A stretch of 16,213 nt of DNA from an uncultured Sutterella sp. Its GTDB lineage: Bacteria > Pseudomonadota > Gammaproteobacteria > Burkholderiales > Burkholderiaceae_F. Positions within the stretch are counted from its first letter, which is position 1. Each line of letters starts with the position of its first letter. The notes beneath the pieces were generated by a model that worked only from the letters and a program-made list of their open reading frames with translations, did no database searches and was not told where the DNA came from. The stretch lies in contig CAJLGW010000044.1 of the NCBI GenBank assembly GCA_905206345.1, forward strand, positions 1 to 16,213. Direction: 5' to 3'. The position numbers and the translations under genes are program-made. Positions 8,488 to 14,653 of this stretch are shown here, in pieces.

Positions 8488-9975
8488 TTAGTTATTAAAC
8501 CAGTGGGCACGGGCAGCAAGAATCAACTTGCTGGCGCGATCGGTATCAATACCGCTCATTTCCACCAATTCATCAACGGCTAATTCGGCGAGTTCATCAC
8601 GGGTCTTGACACCGTGGGCCACAAGCACATTAACCAAATCATTATCCATGCCTTCCAAAGCCACCATTTCAGGCTCGGCTTGGCGCAAGTTTTCTTCACG
8701 TTCCAAGTCTTGCATCAAGCACTTGTTACGGGCGCGTTCGCGCAAAATCTTCACCGTGTCTTCGTCAAAGGCTTCAATTTCCAAAAGTTCAGCTTCAGGC
8801 ACGTAAGCCACTTCTTCGATCGTGGAGAAACCATTTTCGATCAAGATGTCAGCCACGTCGGCATCCACGTCCAACTTTTGCGTAAATTCTTCACGCATCT
8901 TGGCCGTTTCATCATCACGCTTGGCGCTAGCTTCTTCGTTGGTCATGATGTCGATCTTCCAACCCGTCAATTCGCTGGCCAAACGCACGTTTTGACCGGC
9001 GCGACCAATGGCGATGGCCAAATTGTCTTCATCAACCACGACTTCCATCGTGTGCGTGTCTTCAAGCATCACAACGCCCGTCACCTTAGCCGGTTCGAGG
9101 GCGCTCACAACAAATTGAGCCGGTTCGTCATCCCAAACCACGATGTCCACACGTTCGCCGCCCAATTCATTGGAAACAGCGTTCACACGCGTACCGCGAA
9201 CACCGATACAGGTGCCGATCGGATCCAAACGAGCGTCCTTGGCTTGCACAGCAATCTTGGCGCGGCTACCCGGATCACGAGCAGCGCTCTTGATTTCCAA
9301 GAGGCCTTCTTCGATTTCGGGCACTTGAAGGGCAAACAATTCCTTAATAAATTCCGGGCATGTACGGGACAAGAAGATTTGTTGCCCCTTGCTCATACGA
9401 TCAACGCGGGCAACGAAAGCACGAACGCGATCGCCCGGGCGCATCGTTTCCTTGGGCAACATTTCAGAGCGCGGCAAACGAGCTTCAACCTTACCGATTT
9501 CAACCACAGCGTCACCCTTGTCCATGCGCTTGACAAGACCGGAAACAATCTTTTCATCACGAGCCAAGAATTCAACCAACATTTGTTCGCGTTCTGCGTC
9601 GCGCAAGCGTTGCAAAATCACTTGCTTGGCGTCTTGAGCAAAACGACGACCCGAACTGTTGATGTTGGCCACTTCTTCACGGATGTAGTCACCCACGACC
9701 AAATCCGGATGATCGTCGTGAATGTCAGAGAACATTTCTTGACGATCGGGCTCTTGGAGACCTTCTTCATCGGCCACCACCAACCAACGGCGCCAAGCTT
9801 GGTAGTCACCCGTTGCACGGTCCACAACCACTTCCACGTCAGCGTCTTCGCCTTGGAAGTTAGCCTTCTTAATAGCGCTGGCCAAAGCCGTTTCGAGCAC
9901 ACCGAAGACGACCTCACGGGGCACGTTCTTCTCTTGGGCCAACACTTCAACCATTTCAAGCATTTCGCGATTCAT
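8488..9975 (-). CDS. nusA: Transcription termination/antitermination factor NusA
   Basis: Binds RNA polymerase near the RNA exit channel and controls pausing, intrinsic termination and rRNA antitermination. The 495-residue product has the NusA N-terminal domain (about 1-130), an S1 domain (about 137-200), and two KH domains with GVRG at 258-261 and GRAG at 324-327. The C-terminal region (about 360-495) contains two acidic-repeat helical domains (DVADILIENGFSTIEEVAY and LVNVLVAHGVKTRDELAEL), the arrangement found in proteobacteria. The start is 3 bases after the rimP stop, with AAAGGAAA overlapping the end of rimP, so translation is probably coupled. Confidence 0.97.
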   Translation of the reverse strand: MNREMLEMVEVLAQEKNVPREVVFGVLETALASAIKKANFQGEDADVEVVVDRATGDYQAWRRWLVVADEEGLQEPDRQEMFSDIHDDHPDLVVGDYIREEVANINSSGRRFAQDAKQVILQRLRDAEREQMLVEFLARDEKIVSGLVKRMDKGDAVVEIGKVEARLPRSEMLPKETMRPGDRVRAFVARVDRMSKGQQIFLSRTCPEFIKELFALQVPEIEEGLLEIKSAARDPGSRAKIAVQAKDARLDPIGTCIGVRGTRVNAVSNELGGERVDIVVWDDEPAQFVVSALEPAKVTGVVMLEDTHTMEVVVDEDNLAIAIGRAGQNVRLASELTGWKIDIMTNEEASAKRDDETAKMREEFTQKLDVDADVADILIENGFSTIEEVAYVPEAELLEIEAFDEDTVKILRERARNKCLMQDLEREENLRQAEPEMVALEGMDNDLVNVLVAHGVKTRDELAELAVDELVEMSGIDTDRASKLILAARAHWFNN

Positions 9976-9978
9976 TTT

Positions 9979-10554
9979 TTACTTTCCTTTGAAGTTTAAT
10001 TCTGCAACCAAGTGAGCTCGATCCACTTGATCGATCGTAAAACTCACGAGAACCGGTTCAACGGCTGCGGCTTTCTTGCCGCTCTTTTTCAGAGCAATGC
10101 GTTCACGTGCAGCTTGAGCCGGCGTTTTAGCGGGCTTTTCATCCGTAAATAAAAATTGGATTCGGGCCTCGATTCCTTCGCCTTCCACGCCTTTGATGCG
10201 GCCATCTAACTTGCGACGACCGGCTTCCGGGAACCCTTCGGCCACTAACGGAGCAAAGAGTTCAACGTGGGCCAAAGCCCCTTCAAAGCGCTTCCAGTCA
10301 ACAAGACGCTTTAAAGGACGTTCAACACCGGGTGAAGACACCTCAAGACGTTCGTAATTCACCTCTTCAACGGTAAAAAGGTGAGTCAATTGGTTGCTCA
10401 CGCGTTCGCAATCATCAACGCCAACGCCCGTGGGGCTGTCCATTGAGACACGAATCATGCCACGCGGCAAATACTCCAAGTCCACAAACTCGTAGCCCAT
10501 GCCGGTAACCGTTTGCTCAACCATCGACACCAAATCAGTCGTAGATTCACTCAT
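9979..10554 (-). CDS. rimP: Ribosome maturation factor RimP
   Basis: Binds the free 30S subunit and assists early 16S rRNA folding around S12. From the ATG at 10554 the product is 191 residues (MSESTTDLVSMVEQ...). The hallmark LEVSSPGVERPL is present, as is the usual GYEFVDLEYLPRG start of the N-terminal domain. The frame is open to 10614, but those extra 20 residues would begin inside the leader terminator and look atypical. The preferred ATG has only a rather distant AAAGAG, so the site is weak. A C-terminal Lys/Ala-rich insert (about 140-170, KKSGKKAAAVEP) precedes the last strands. This is the first gene of the operon and its leader carries an attenuator-like terminator. Confidence 0.93.
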   Translation of the reverse strand: MSESTTDLVSMVEQTVTGMGYEFVDLEYLPRGMIRVSMDSPTGVGVDDCERVSNQLTHLFTVEEVNYERLEVSSPGVERPLKRLVDWKRFEGALAHVELFAPLVAEGFPEAGRRKLDGRIKGVEGEGIEARIQFLFTDEKPAKTPAQAARERIALKKSGKKAAAVEPVLVSFTIDQVDRAHLVAELNFKGK

Positions 10555-10587
10555 GTTTTTGAAATACTCTTTGCTTTTAAAATTGCA

Positions 10588-10611
10588 ATAAAAAAGGGCC
10601 ACTTGGCCCAT
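10588..10611 (-). terminator. Attenuator-like intrinsic terminator in the rimP leader
   Basis: On the minus strand GGGCC-AAGT-GGCCC is followed without gap by TTTTTTA (plus-strand A run 10590-10595). The stem is short but all G-C. It lies about 34 bases upstream of the rimP ATG and downstream of the operon promoter, so it would end transcription before the first gene unless bypassed. An Rfam leader family with a terminator before rimP is, to my knowledge, described in gammaproteobacteria; whether this one is homologous cannot be judged by eye. Confidence 0.7.
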
Positions 10612-10748
10612 CAATCACACATCGAAAACGCTTTTCTTTTCAAAGCATTCCCGAAGGTTTATACGGTGAAAATCCCTTCTCCCCGTATCCAGACAGTAGG
10701 ACAGAAACAACAAAGGCACTTTTAGAAGTGCCTTTATTATTTTTATCT
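10612..10748 (-). promoter_or_regulatory. Structured 5' leader of the rimP-nusA operon
   Basis: Between the predicted transcription start (about 10748) and the leader terminator are two further foldable segments. The first is a perfect 10-bp stem AAAGGCACTT/AAGTGCCTTT with a 4-base loop (10712-10735). The second is a rod-like hairpin (10661-10688) closed by ATACGG/CCGTAT, with internal short pairs and a small loop. Between the rod and the terminator, GCTTT/AAAGC and GAAAA/TTTTC repeats (about 10622-10646) could form alternative pairings. There is no ORF of note. This could be a regulatory leader that controls read-through into rimP; no known riboswitch class is recognised with confidence. Confidence 0.5.
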
Positions 10749-10755
10749 TTGCGAA

Positions 10756-10783
10756 ATTATACAGGTTGCGACCAAAAAATCAA
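10756..10783 (-). promoter_or_regulatory. Promoter of the rimP-nusA-infB operon
   Basis: On the minus strand a perfect -10 hexamer TATAAT (10756-10761) is preceded after 16 bases by TTGATT (10778-10783), four of six matches to the sigma70 -35 consensus. Transcription would start near 10748, about 195 bases before rimP. The -35 box lies only a few bases beyond the stop codon of the EamA-type gene remnant. Confidence 0.7.
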
Positions 10784-10787
10784 TCAC

Positions 10788-11006
10788 TTAGTCATTAATT
10801 TTTTCATTTTTCCCACAAAAATCCATCGCGAACGTAGCCCCCAAAATCAAGGCCCCGCCAATCATCGAGGAAGTGGTTAACGGTTCGTTCAAAATCAGCC
10901 ACGCAAAGACCACACTCATCACGGGATCAAGATAACTTAAAACTGAGATACTTTGCGTAGAAAGCGAAGAAAAACTTGAAAAATGAAAGGCATTTTGGCC
11001 GACATG
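10788..11006 (-). pseudogene. C-terminal remnant of an EamA/DMT-type membrane transporter
   Basis: One open frame on the minus strand ends at TAA 10788-10790 and has no usable start. It encodes about 72 residues resembling the end of an EamA (drug/metabolite transporter) protein. The segment SVLSYLDPVMSVVFAWLIL is the characteristic penultimate helix with the Tyr-Leu-Asp-Pro motif, followed by NEPLT and the final helix MIGGALILGATFAMDF, then a short charged tail. An intact gene would be about 290-300 residues, so roughly three quarters is missing. The frame stays open further upstream towards 11045, but that stretch does not look like the family and runs into the terminator of the histone-like gene. 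Substrate cannot be inferred. It is presumably a deletion relic. Confidence 0.75.
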
Positions 11007-11049
11007 GACAGTCCTTTTGAAAAGAAACCGACTTTTAAATACAAGAAAA

Positions 11050-11073
11050 CCACCGCTAAAAGTTTAACGGTGG
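11050..11073 (-). terminator. Terminator of the histone H1-like gene
   Basis: CCACCG pairs with CGGTGG, with further A/T pairs inside (one mismatch) around a small loop. On the minus strand it is followed by TTTTCTTGTATTT. It lies about 24 bases after the stop of the histone-like gene. Confidence 0.75.
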
Positions 11074-11096
11074 CTTTCGAGAAAAGCTAAAAAGGA

Positions 11097-11849
11097 TTAC
11101 TTCTTAGCAGCTGCTTTCTTTGCCGGAGCTTTTTTAGCCGGGGCCTTCTTGGCAGCGGGCTTAGCGGCAGCCTTCGGAGCGGCCTTGGCAGCAGGTTTTG
11201 CAGCGGCTTTCTTGGCAGGTGCCTTCTTTGCCGGTGCAGCCTTTTCGGCCACGGGCTTGGCAGCAGCCTTCGGTTCAGCCTTAGCAGCTACCTTTTTAGC
11301 AGGAGCGGCCTTCTTGGCGGGTTCTTCTTTCTTGGCGGCGGGCTTTTCAGCAGCCTTAGCGGCAGCTTTCTTAGCCGGGGCCTTCTTTGCAGGTGCGGCC
11401 TTTTCGGCTACGGGCTTGGCAGCGGCCTTGGCGGCAGCTTTCTTAGCCGGGGCCTTCTTAGCGGGTTCTGCTTTTTCAGCTACGGGCTTAGCAGCGGCAG
11501 CCTTCTTGGCAGCAGCCTTAGCTGCAGGCTTTGCAGCAGCCTTTTTGGCAGCCGGTTTCTTAGCAGCGGCTTTCTTAGCCGGTGCTTTCTTGGGTTTGGG
11601 TTCGGGTTCGGGTTCGGCTTCGACTTCGACTTTGACTTCAGCTTCGCCAGGAAGACCTTCTTCAGCCCAAGACAACATCACATCGCTTTCTTTGAGCATT
11701 TCAAAGGAGGCGTTCATCATTTCGGTGACTTGAGAAGCACGCAAACTGTTGTGATGACCGTCGCTCAACGTGTCATACAATTCCTTAGTGATCAAACCAA
11801 GGCGATGATGGGCGCGTTTGTTGCGTTCAATGATTTCTTTAATGTCCAT
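11097..11849 (-). CDS. Histone H1-like, Ala/Lys/Pro-rich DNA-binding protein
   Basis: The 250-residue product has two parts. Residues 1-66 (MDIKEIIERNKRAHHRLGLI start) form a small helical domain without low complexity. An acidic linker (about 69-86, EVEAEPEPEPKP) follows, and the rest is almost only Lys, Ala and Pro in PAKKA/AAAK motifs, as in eukaryotic H1 tails and bacterial AlgP- and HC1-type proteins. About 24-residue units beginning PVAEKA or similar start at 122, 146, 170 and 199. Such proteins bind DNA non-specifically through the basic tail and may compact the nucleoid; here that is inference. The frame is open to 11900, but the ATG at 11849 has a GAGGAGAA site nine bases upstream and gives a sensible N-terminus. 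It has its own terminator; no clear promoter pair was seen. Confidence 0.85.
   Translation of the reverse strand: MDIKEIIERNKRAHHRLGLITKELYDTLSDGHHNSLRASQVTEMMNASFEMLKESDVMLSWAEEGLPGEAEVKVEVEAEPEPEPKPKKAPAKKAAAKKPAAKKAAAKPAAKAAAKKAAAAKPVAEKAEPAKKAPAKKAAAKAAAKPVAEKAAPAKKAPAKKAAAKAAEKPAAKKEEPAKKAAPAKKVAAKAEPKAAAKPVAEKAAPAKKAPAKKAAAKPAAKAAPKAAAKPAAKKAPAKKAPAKKAAAKK
11172..11486 (-). repeat. 72-base coding repeats in the histone-like tail
   Basis: Residues 122-226 of the histone-like protein consist of four related units starting PVAEKAEPAKKAPAKK, PVAEKAAPAKKAPAKK, PAAKKEEPAKKAAPAKK and PVAEKAAPAKKAPAKK. The first three starts are spaced 24 residues (72 bases) apart; the third unit is longer (29). 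The DNA is also closely repeated: a stretch of about 29 bases around TTCTTAGCCGGGGCC (plus strand) recurs 72 bases apart near 11360 and 11432. This is consistent with expansion by slippage or unequal exchange. Confidence 0.8.
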
Positions 11850-12106
11850 AATGAAGTTCTCCTCGAGAAAATAAGGCTTATAGAGACAAGATATCACCAT
11901 AAGATCATTGTGCAGTAAAAAGAAGTTAAAAGTTTGAGCAATCTCAAATGTTTTTAGCCTCTTTGAGTATTAACGAGAATAATCAAAAGCGTTTTTGTTG
12001 ATTTTTCGTTGTCTTAACACAACACCTTGTAGGACTTAGGTCGTCAAACGCTAGGATTTTTCCCTAGGAAAATGAGGAGGATTTCGATATAATTTGAAAC
12101 TTCTGC
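11850..12106. other. Divergent intergenic region between histone-like gene and tRNA-Ser
   Basis: This AT-rich region of about 257 bases lies between two divergently read genes. It must hold the promoter of the histone-like gene, but I found no convincing -35/-10 pair on the minus strand (TATAAG near 11868 is the best isolated -10-like hexamer). It contains a 6-bp hairpin TTTGAG-CAAT-CTCAAA at 11933-11948 and, near the tRNA, CTAGG/CCTAG copies around 12052-12068. No coding frame of note was seen. Confidence 0.5.
12088..12093 (+). promoter_or_regulatory. -10 box of the tRNA-Ser promoter
   Basis: A perfect TATAAT hexamer ends 13 bases before the first base of the mature tRNA, a normal distance for a short 5' leader. 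The -35 region (around 12065-12070) is poor, with no TTGACA-like sequence. Confidence 0.65.
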
Positions 12107-12197
12107 GGAAAGATGGCAGAGAGGTCGAATGCGCCGGACTCGAAATCCGGTATACGGCTCGTCCGTATCGAGGGTTCGAATCCCTCTCTTTCCGCCA
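12107..12197 (+). tRNA. tRNA-Ser (anticodon CGA)
   Basis: A 91-base cloverleaf with encoded CCA. The acceptor stem is GGAAAGA (12107-12113) with TCTTTCC, discriminator G and CCA ending at 12197. The anticodon arm is CCGGA-CTCGAAA-TCCGG with anticodon CGA, reading UCG. A long variable arm (class II, TACGG/CCGTA) and the T arm GAGGG-TTCGAAT-CCCTC are both intact. Size, long variable arm and anticodon agree on serine. It stands alone, with its own -10 box and terminator, about 1 kb from serS. Confidence 0.97.
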
Positions 12198-12209
12198 GAA
12201 ATTCAATAG

Positions 12210-12239
12210 TAGCAGGCCTTTGAAGCCTGCTATTTTTTA
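12210..12239 (+). terminator. Terminator of tRNA-Ser
   Basis: TAGCAGGC (12210-12217) pairs perfectly with GCCTGCTA (12225-12232) around a 7-base loop and is followed by TTTTTTA. It is a textbook intrinsic terminator 13 bases after the tRNA. Confidence 0.92.
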
Positions 12240-13113
12240 TGTCCCACACTTTTTCAAATTCAACTCCTCGTATTCCAAATCCCAATCTTTCTCAACGCAA
12301 TATTATTTCTTTCCCGAAAGTAAGCACCTACGGTACCGACACAGAGCAATCCTTACCCTGCATGTTCTCTCGAATTGGTCGTCGTGATTATGATCGTCAA
12401 CGTATCGTCTCAGAAGAATCGTTGTTGCCACTTTTGCAACGCGCAGGATTTGATGTGACCTGGATTGATAATCAATCGGGCTGTAAAGGGGTTTGCCAAG
12501 ACGTTAAAAGTAAGAATGCCCCTCAAGTGGCTCGCGAAACCGATCAAAACCTCATCGAAGCGTTAAAGCGAGAATTGGATGCGCCTTCAACCGGTAAAAA
12601 ACGAGTCATCATTTTGCACATGATTGGCTCCCACGGTCCAGCTCACTTCTAGTGCTATCCGCAAAATATGGAGTTCTTTAAACCGGCTTGTCGCAGCAAT
12701 GACTTCAGCAAATGCACGCGTGAAGAAATCTTAAATGCCTATGACAATTCCGTTCGCTACACAGATTATCCTCTCAATGAAATGATTAAAGTCTTGGAGG
12801 CTCGAAAAGACATTGATTCTTCCCTCATTTTCATGAGTGATCATGGTGAAAACGTGGGCGAAAAGAGCTTGTATTTGCACGTTGCTCCCCGTTTGGTGTT
12901 CCCCAATGAACAAACCCAAGTGCCGGCATCCTGTGGCTTTCTGAAGGCACGCAAAAGGGCTTGGGCACCAACATCTTTACTTTAACTGAACTTGATGGCG
13001 TCACTCATGACCATCTCTATCAAACCGTGTTGGGGTTATTGGATGTCGATACCAAGACCTACAATCCTCAATGGGATTTGATACAAAAGATTCGACTCAC
13101 GGCACAGCCGTAA
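12239..13113 (+). pseudogene. Broken phosphoethanolamine transferase gene (EptA/Mcr-type, sulfatase fold)
   Basis: Remnant of an inner-membrane enzyme that transfers phosphoethanolamine to lipid A or related glycolipids. Readable family blocks are STYGTDTEQSLPCMFSRIG, LLQRAGFDVTWIDNQSGCKG, ILHMIGSHGP, ILNAYDNSVRYTDYPL, IFMSDHGENVGEKSLYLH (metal-binding Asp-His) and EQTQVP. Three lesions are visible. The N-terminal membrane domain and the nucleophilic Thr region are absent; homology starts only near 12270. An in-frame TAG at 12650-12652 follows SHGPAHF. A frameshift lies at about 12926-12930, after which the other frame continues ILWLSEGTQKGLGTN and ends IRLTAQP at TAA 13111. The segments read through the same frame on both sides of the TAG. 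The first codon sits in the tRNA-Ser terminator, so no proper promoter or start is left. Function is surely lost. Confidence 0.9.
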
Positions 13114-13130
13114 ATCTTCCCCCTTCCAAC

Positions 13131-13163
13131 GCAAATGGCCTCACAAATTGTGAGGCCACTTTG
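13131..13163 (-). terminator. Terminator between serS and the eptA-type remnant
   Basis: TGGCCTCACA (13136-13145) pairs perfectly with TGTGAGGCCA (13149-13158) around a 3-base loop. Flanking GCAAA/TTTGC extends the stem past one unpaired base. T-rich flanks are modest on both strands. It lies 22 bases after the serS stop on the minus strand and 18 bases after the remnant's stop on the plus strand, so it probably serves both directions. Confidence 0.7.
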
Positions 13164-13184
13164 CATGAATCGCTTTAAAGCAAA

Positions 13185-14504
13185 TTAAGCTTTAAAGTCG
13201 CGCAACGGTTGGTTTTCCGGGCGAAGCACTTCGACGCCACCCATGTACGGGCGAAGCACTTCAGGCACCGTCACAGAGCCGTCGGCATTTTGGTAGTTTT
13301 CCAAAACGGCCACCAAAGCACGACCCACGGCCAAGCCGGAACCGTTTAACGTGTGAACGTATTGGGGCTTACCGTCCTTACCCTTGACGCGAGCGCCCAT
13401 GCGACGAGCTTGGAAAGCTTCGCAGTTGGAACAAGAGGAGATTTCGCGGTACGTGTTTTGTGCCGGAATCCAAACTTCCAAGTCATAGGTCTTGGCAGCG
13501 CCAAAGCCCATGTCACCCGTGCAAAGCGTGATCACACGGTACGGAAGGCCCAACTTTTGAAGAATGCGTTCAGCGTTATTGACCATTTCTTCAAGATGGT
13601 TGTAGCTGTCTTCGGGGCTAACGATACGAACCATTTCGACCTTATCGAATTGGTGTTGACGGATCATGCCGCGCGTATCACGACCGTAGGAGCCGGCTTC
13701 AGAACGGAAGCAAGGCGTATGAGCCGTGATCTTGATGGGCAATTCGTCAGCGCGCAAAAGCTTGCCGCTCACCATATTCGTCAAGGAAACTTCAGCCGTC
13801 GGGATCAAGTACAAGTGTTCGCCTTCACCGTCTTGGCCACCCTTCTTAGCAGCAAAGAGGTCTTCTTCAAATTTTGGCAATTGACCCGTACCACGCATCG
13901 TTTCAGCAGAGACAATGTAAGGCGTATAGCATTCGGTGTAACCGTGTTCGCTCGTATGCGTATCAAGCATGAATTGAGCCAAAGCACGATGCAAGCGTGC
14001 CACTTGACCGCGCATAAAGCAAAAGCGCGAACCGGATTCCTTAGCAGCCGTTTCAAAGTCCAAGCCTAAGGGCATACCGATATCGACGTGGTCCTTCACT
14101 TCAAAGTCAAACGTGCGAGGCGTACCCCAGCGACGGACTTCAGGATTGTCGCGTTCGTCCTTACCCACCGGAACGGATTCGGTCGGAAGGTTCGGCACGC
14201 TCATCATCAACTCTTCAAGATCGTTGCGGATATCGGCCAAACGGGCTTCAAGGTCAACGAGCTTTTCAGGAATAGCGGCCGCTTCGGCCATCAATTCGGA
14301 AGCATCACCGCCGGACTTCTTGATCGTACCGATTTGCTTAGCCAAGCTGTTGCGCAAGGCTTGCAAAGCTTCGGTTTGCTTTTGGACTTCTTTGCGATCG
14401 TTTTCCAACGCATTGAATTCCTTCACAGGGAACTCAAACGGACGCGTGGCCAAACGGGCGACCACATCATCGAGTTGCTTACGTAATAAGTTAATGTCGA
14501 GCAT
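13185..14504 (-). CDS. serS: Seryl-tRNA synthetase
   Basis: Class II aminoacyl-tRNA synthetase that charges tRNA-Ser and also tRNA-Sec. The 439-residue product is of normal length. The N-terminal long coiled-coil arm (about 25-105) grips the long variable arm of tRNA-Ser. The active site follows: serine-binding TAEVS (236-240), motif 2 around FRSEAGSYGRDTRGMIRQHQ (266-285), and motif 3 with LNGSGLAVGRALVAVLENYQ (386-405). The ATG has AAGGA at good spacing. It is a single gene with an about 150-base leader from rarA that contains inverted repeats. Its substrate tRNA-Ser(CGA) is encoded 1 kb away on the other strand. Confidence 0.97.
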   Translation of the reverse strand: MLDINLLRKQLDDVVARLATRPFEFPVKEFNALENDRKEVQKQTEALQALRNSLAKQIGTIKKSGGDASELMAEAAAIPEKLVDLEARLADIRNDLEELMMSVPNLPTESVPVGKDERDNPEVRRWGTPRTFDFEVKDHVDIGMPLGLDFETAAKESGSRFCFMRGQVARLHRALAQFMLDTHTSEHGYTECYTPYIVSAETMRGTGQLPKFEEDLFAAKKGGQDGEGEHLYLIPTAEVSLTNMVSGKLLRADELPIKITAHTPCFRSEAGSYGRDTRGMIRQHQFDKVEMVRIVSPEDSYNHLEEMVNNAERILQKLGLPYRVITLCTGDMGFGAAKTYDLEVWIPAQNTYREISSCSNCEAFQARRMGARVKGKDGKPQYVHTLNGSGLAVGRALVAVLENYQNADGSVTVPEVLRPYMGGVEVLRPENQPLRDFKA

Positions 14505-14521
14505 TTACTAATTCCTTAATA

Positions 14522-14624
14522 AGAGCCGTCAATGTAAACGGTTCTGTTTAAAAATAACAATTTGTTAATTTTGGCTCGTTTGGCGCTTTATTGCAAGAAA
14601 ATTCACAACATAATTGAGCCAAAA
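14522..14624 (-). promoter_or_regulatory. Inverted repeats in the serS leader
   Basis: In the 149 bases between rarA and serS, TTTTGGCTC (14569-14577) and GAGCCAAAA (14616-14624) form a perfect 9-bp inverted repeat 38 bases apart. Nearer serS, GAACCGT and ACGGCTC (14523-14543, read on the minus strand) can form a 7-bp hairpin with one G-U pair. Neither has a typical T tail, so I do not call a terminator. They may be leader structure or an operator. A clear promoter pair for serS was not found. Confidence 0.35.
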
Positions 14625-14653
14625 ACCATAGAAAACTCAAAGGATTTCTGCTT

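Noticed and set aside
10655..10690. Possible cobalamin riboswitch from CGGTGAAAATCCC on the plus strand
   Set aside because: The other conserved cobalamin-riboswitch blocks (CCCGCAACTGT-like and CCACTG) are missing and no B12-related gene follows.
10650..10710. Possible FMN riboswitch: on the minus strand GTCTGGAT and GGGGAGAAGG resemble the 3' strand of the RFN element
   Set aside because: The other conserved RFN helices and the 5' partner strand are not visible upstream, the order relative to any flavin gene is wrong, and an extra ACG interrupts the match.
11149..11733. 194-codon plus-strand frame resembling a very hydrophobic Ala/Gly/Phe protein
   Set aside because: It is the complement of the Lys/Ala repeat of the histone-like gene; the apparent membrane protein is a composition artefact.
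12064..12285. 73-codon minus-strand frame over tRNA-Ser with the text AEREGFEPSIRTSRIPDFESGAF
   Set aside because: This is the familiar false protein translated from the antisense of tRNA-Ser genes.
11850..13135. Integrated element or genomic island at tRNA-Ser
   Set aside because: The tRNA 3' end is followed by its own terminator; there is no integrase and I saw no repeat of the tRNA end in the window. A headless gene alone does not prove integration.
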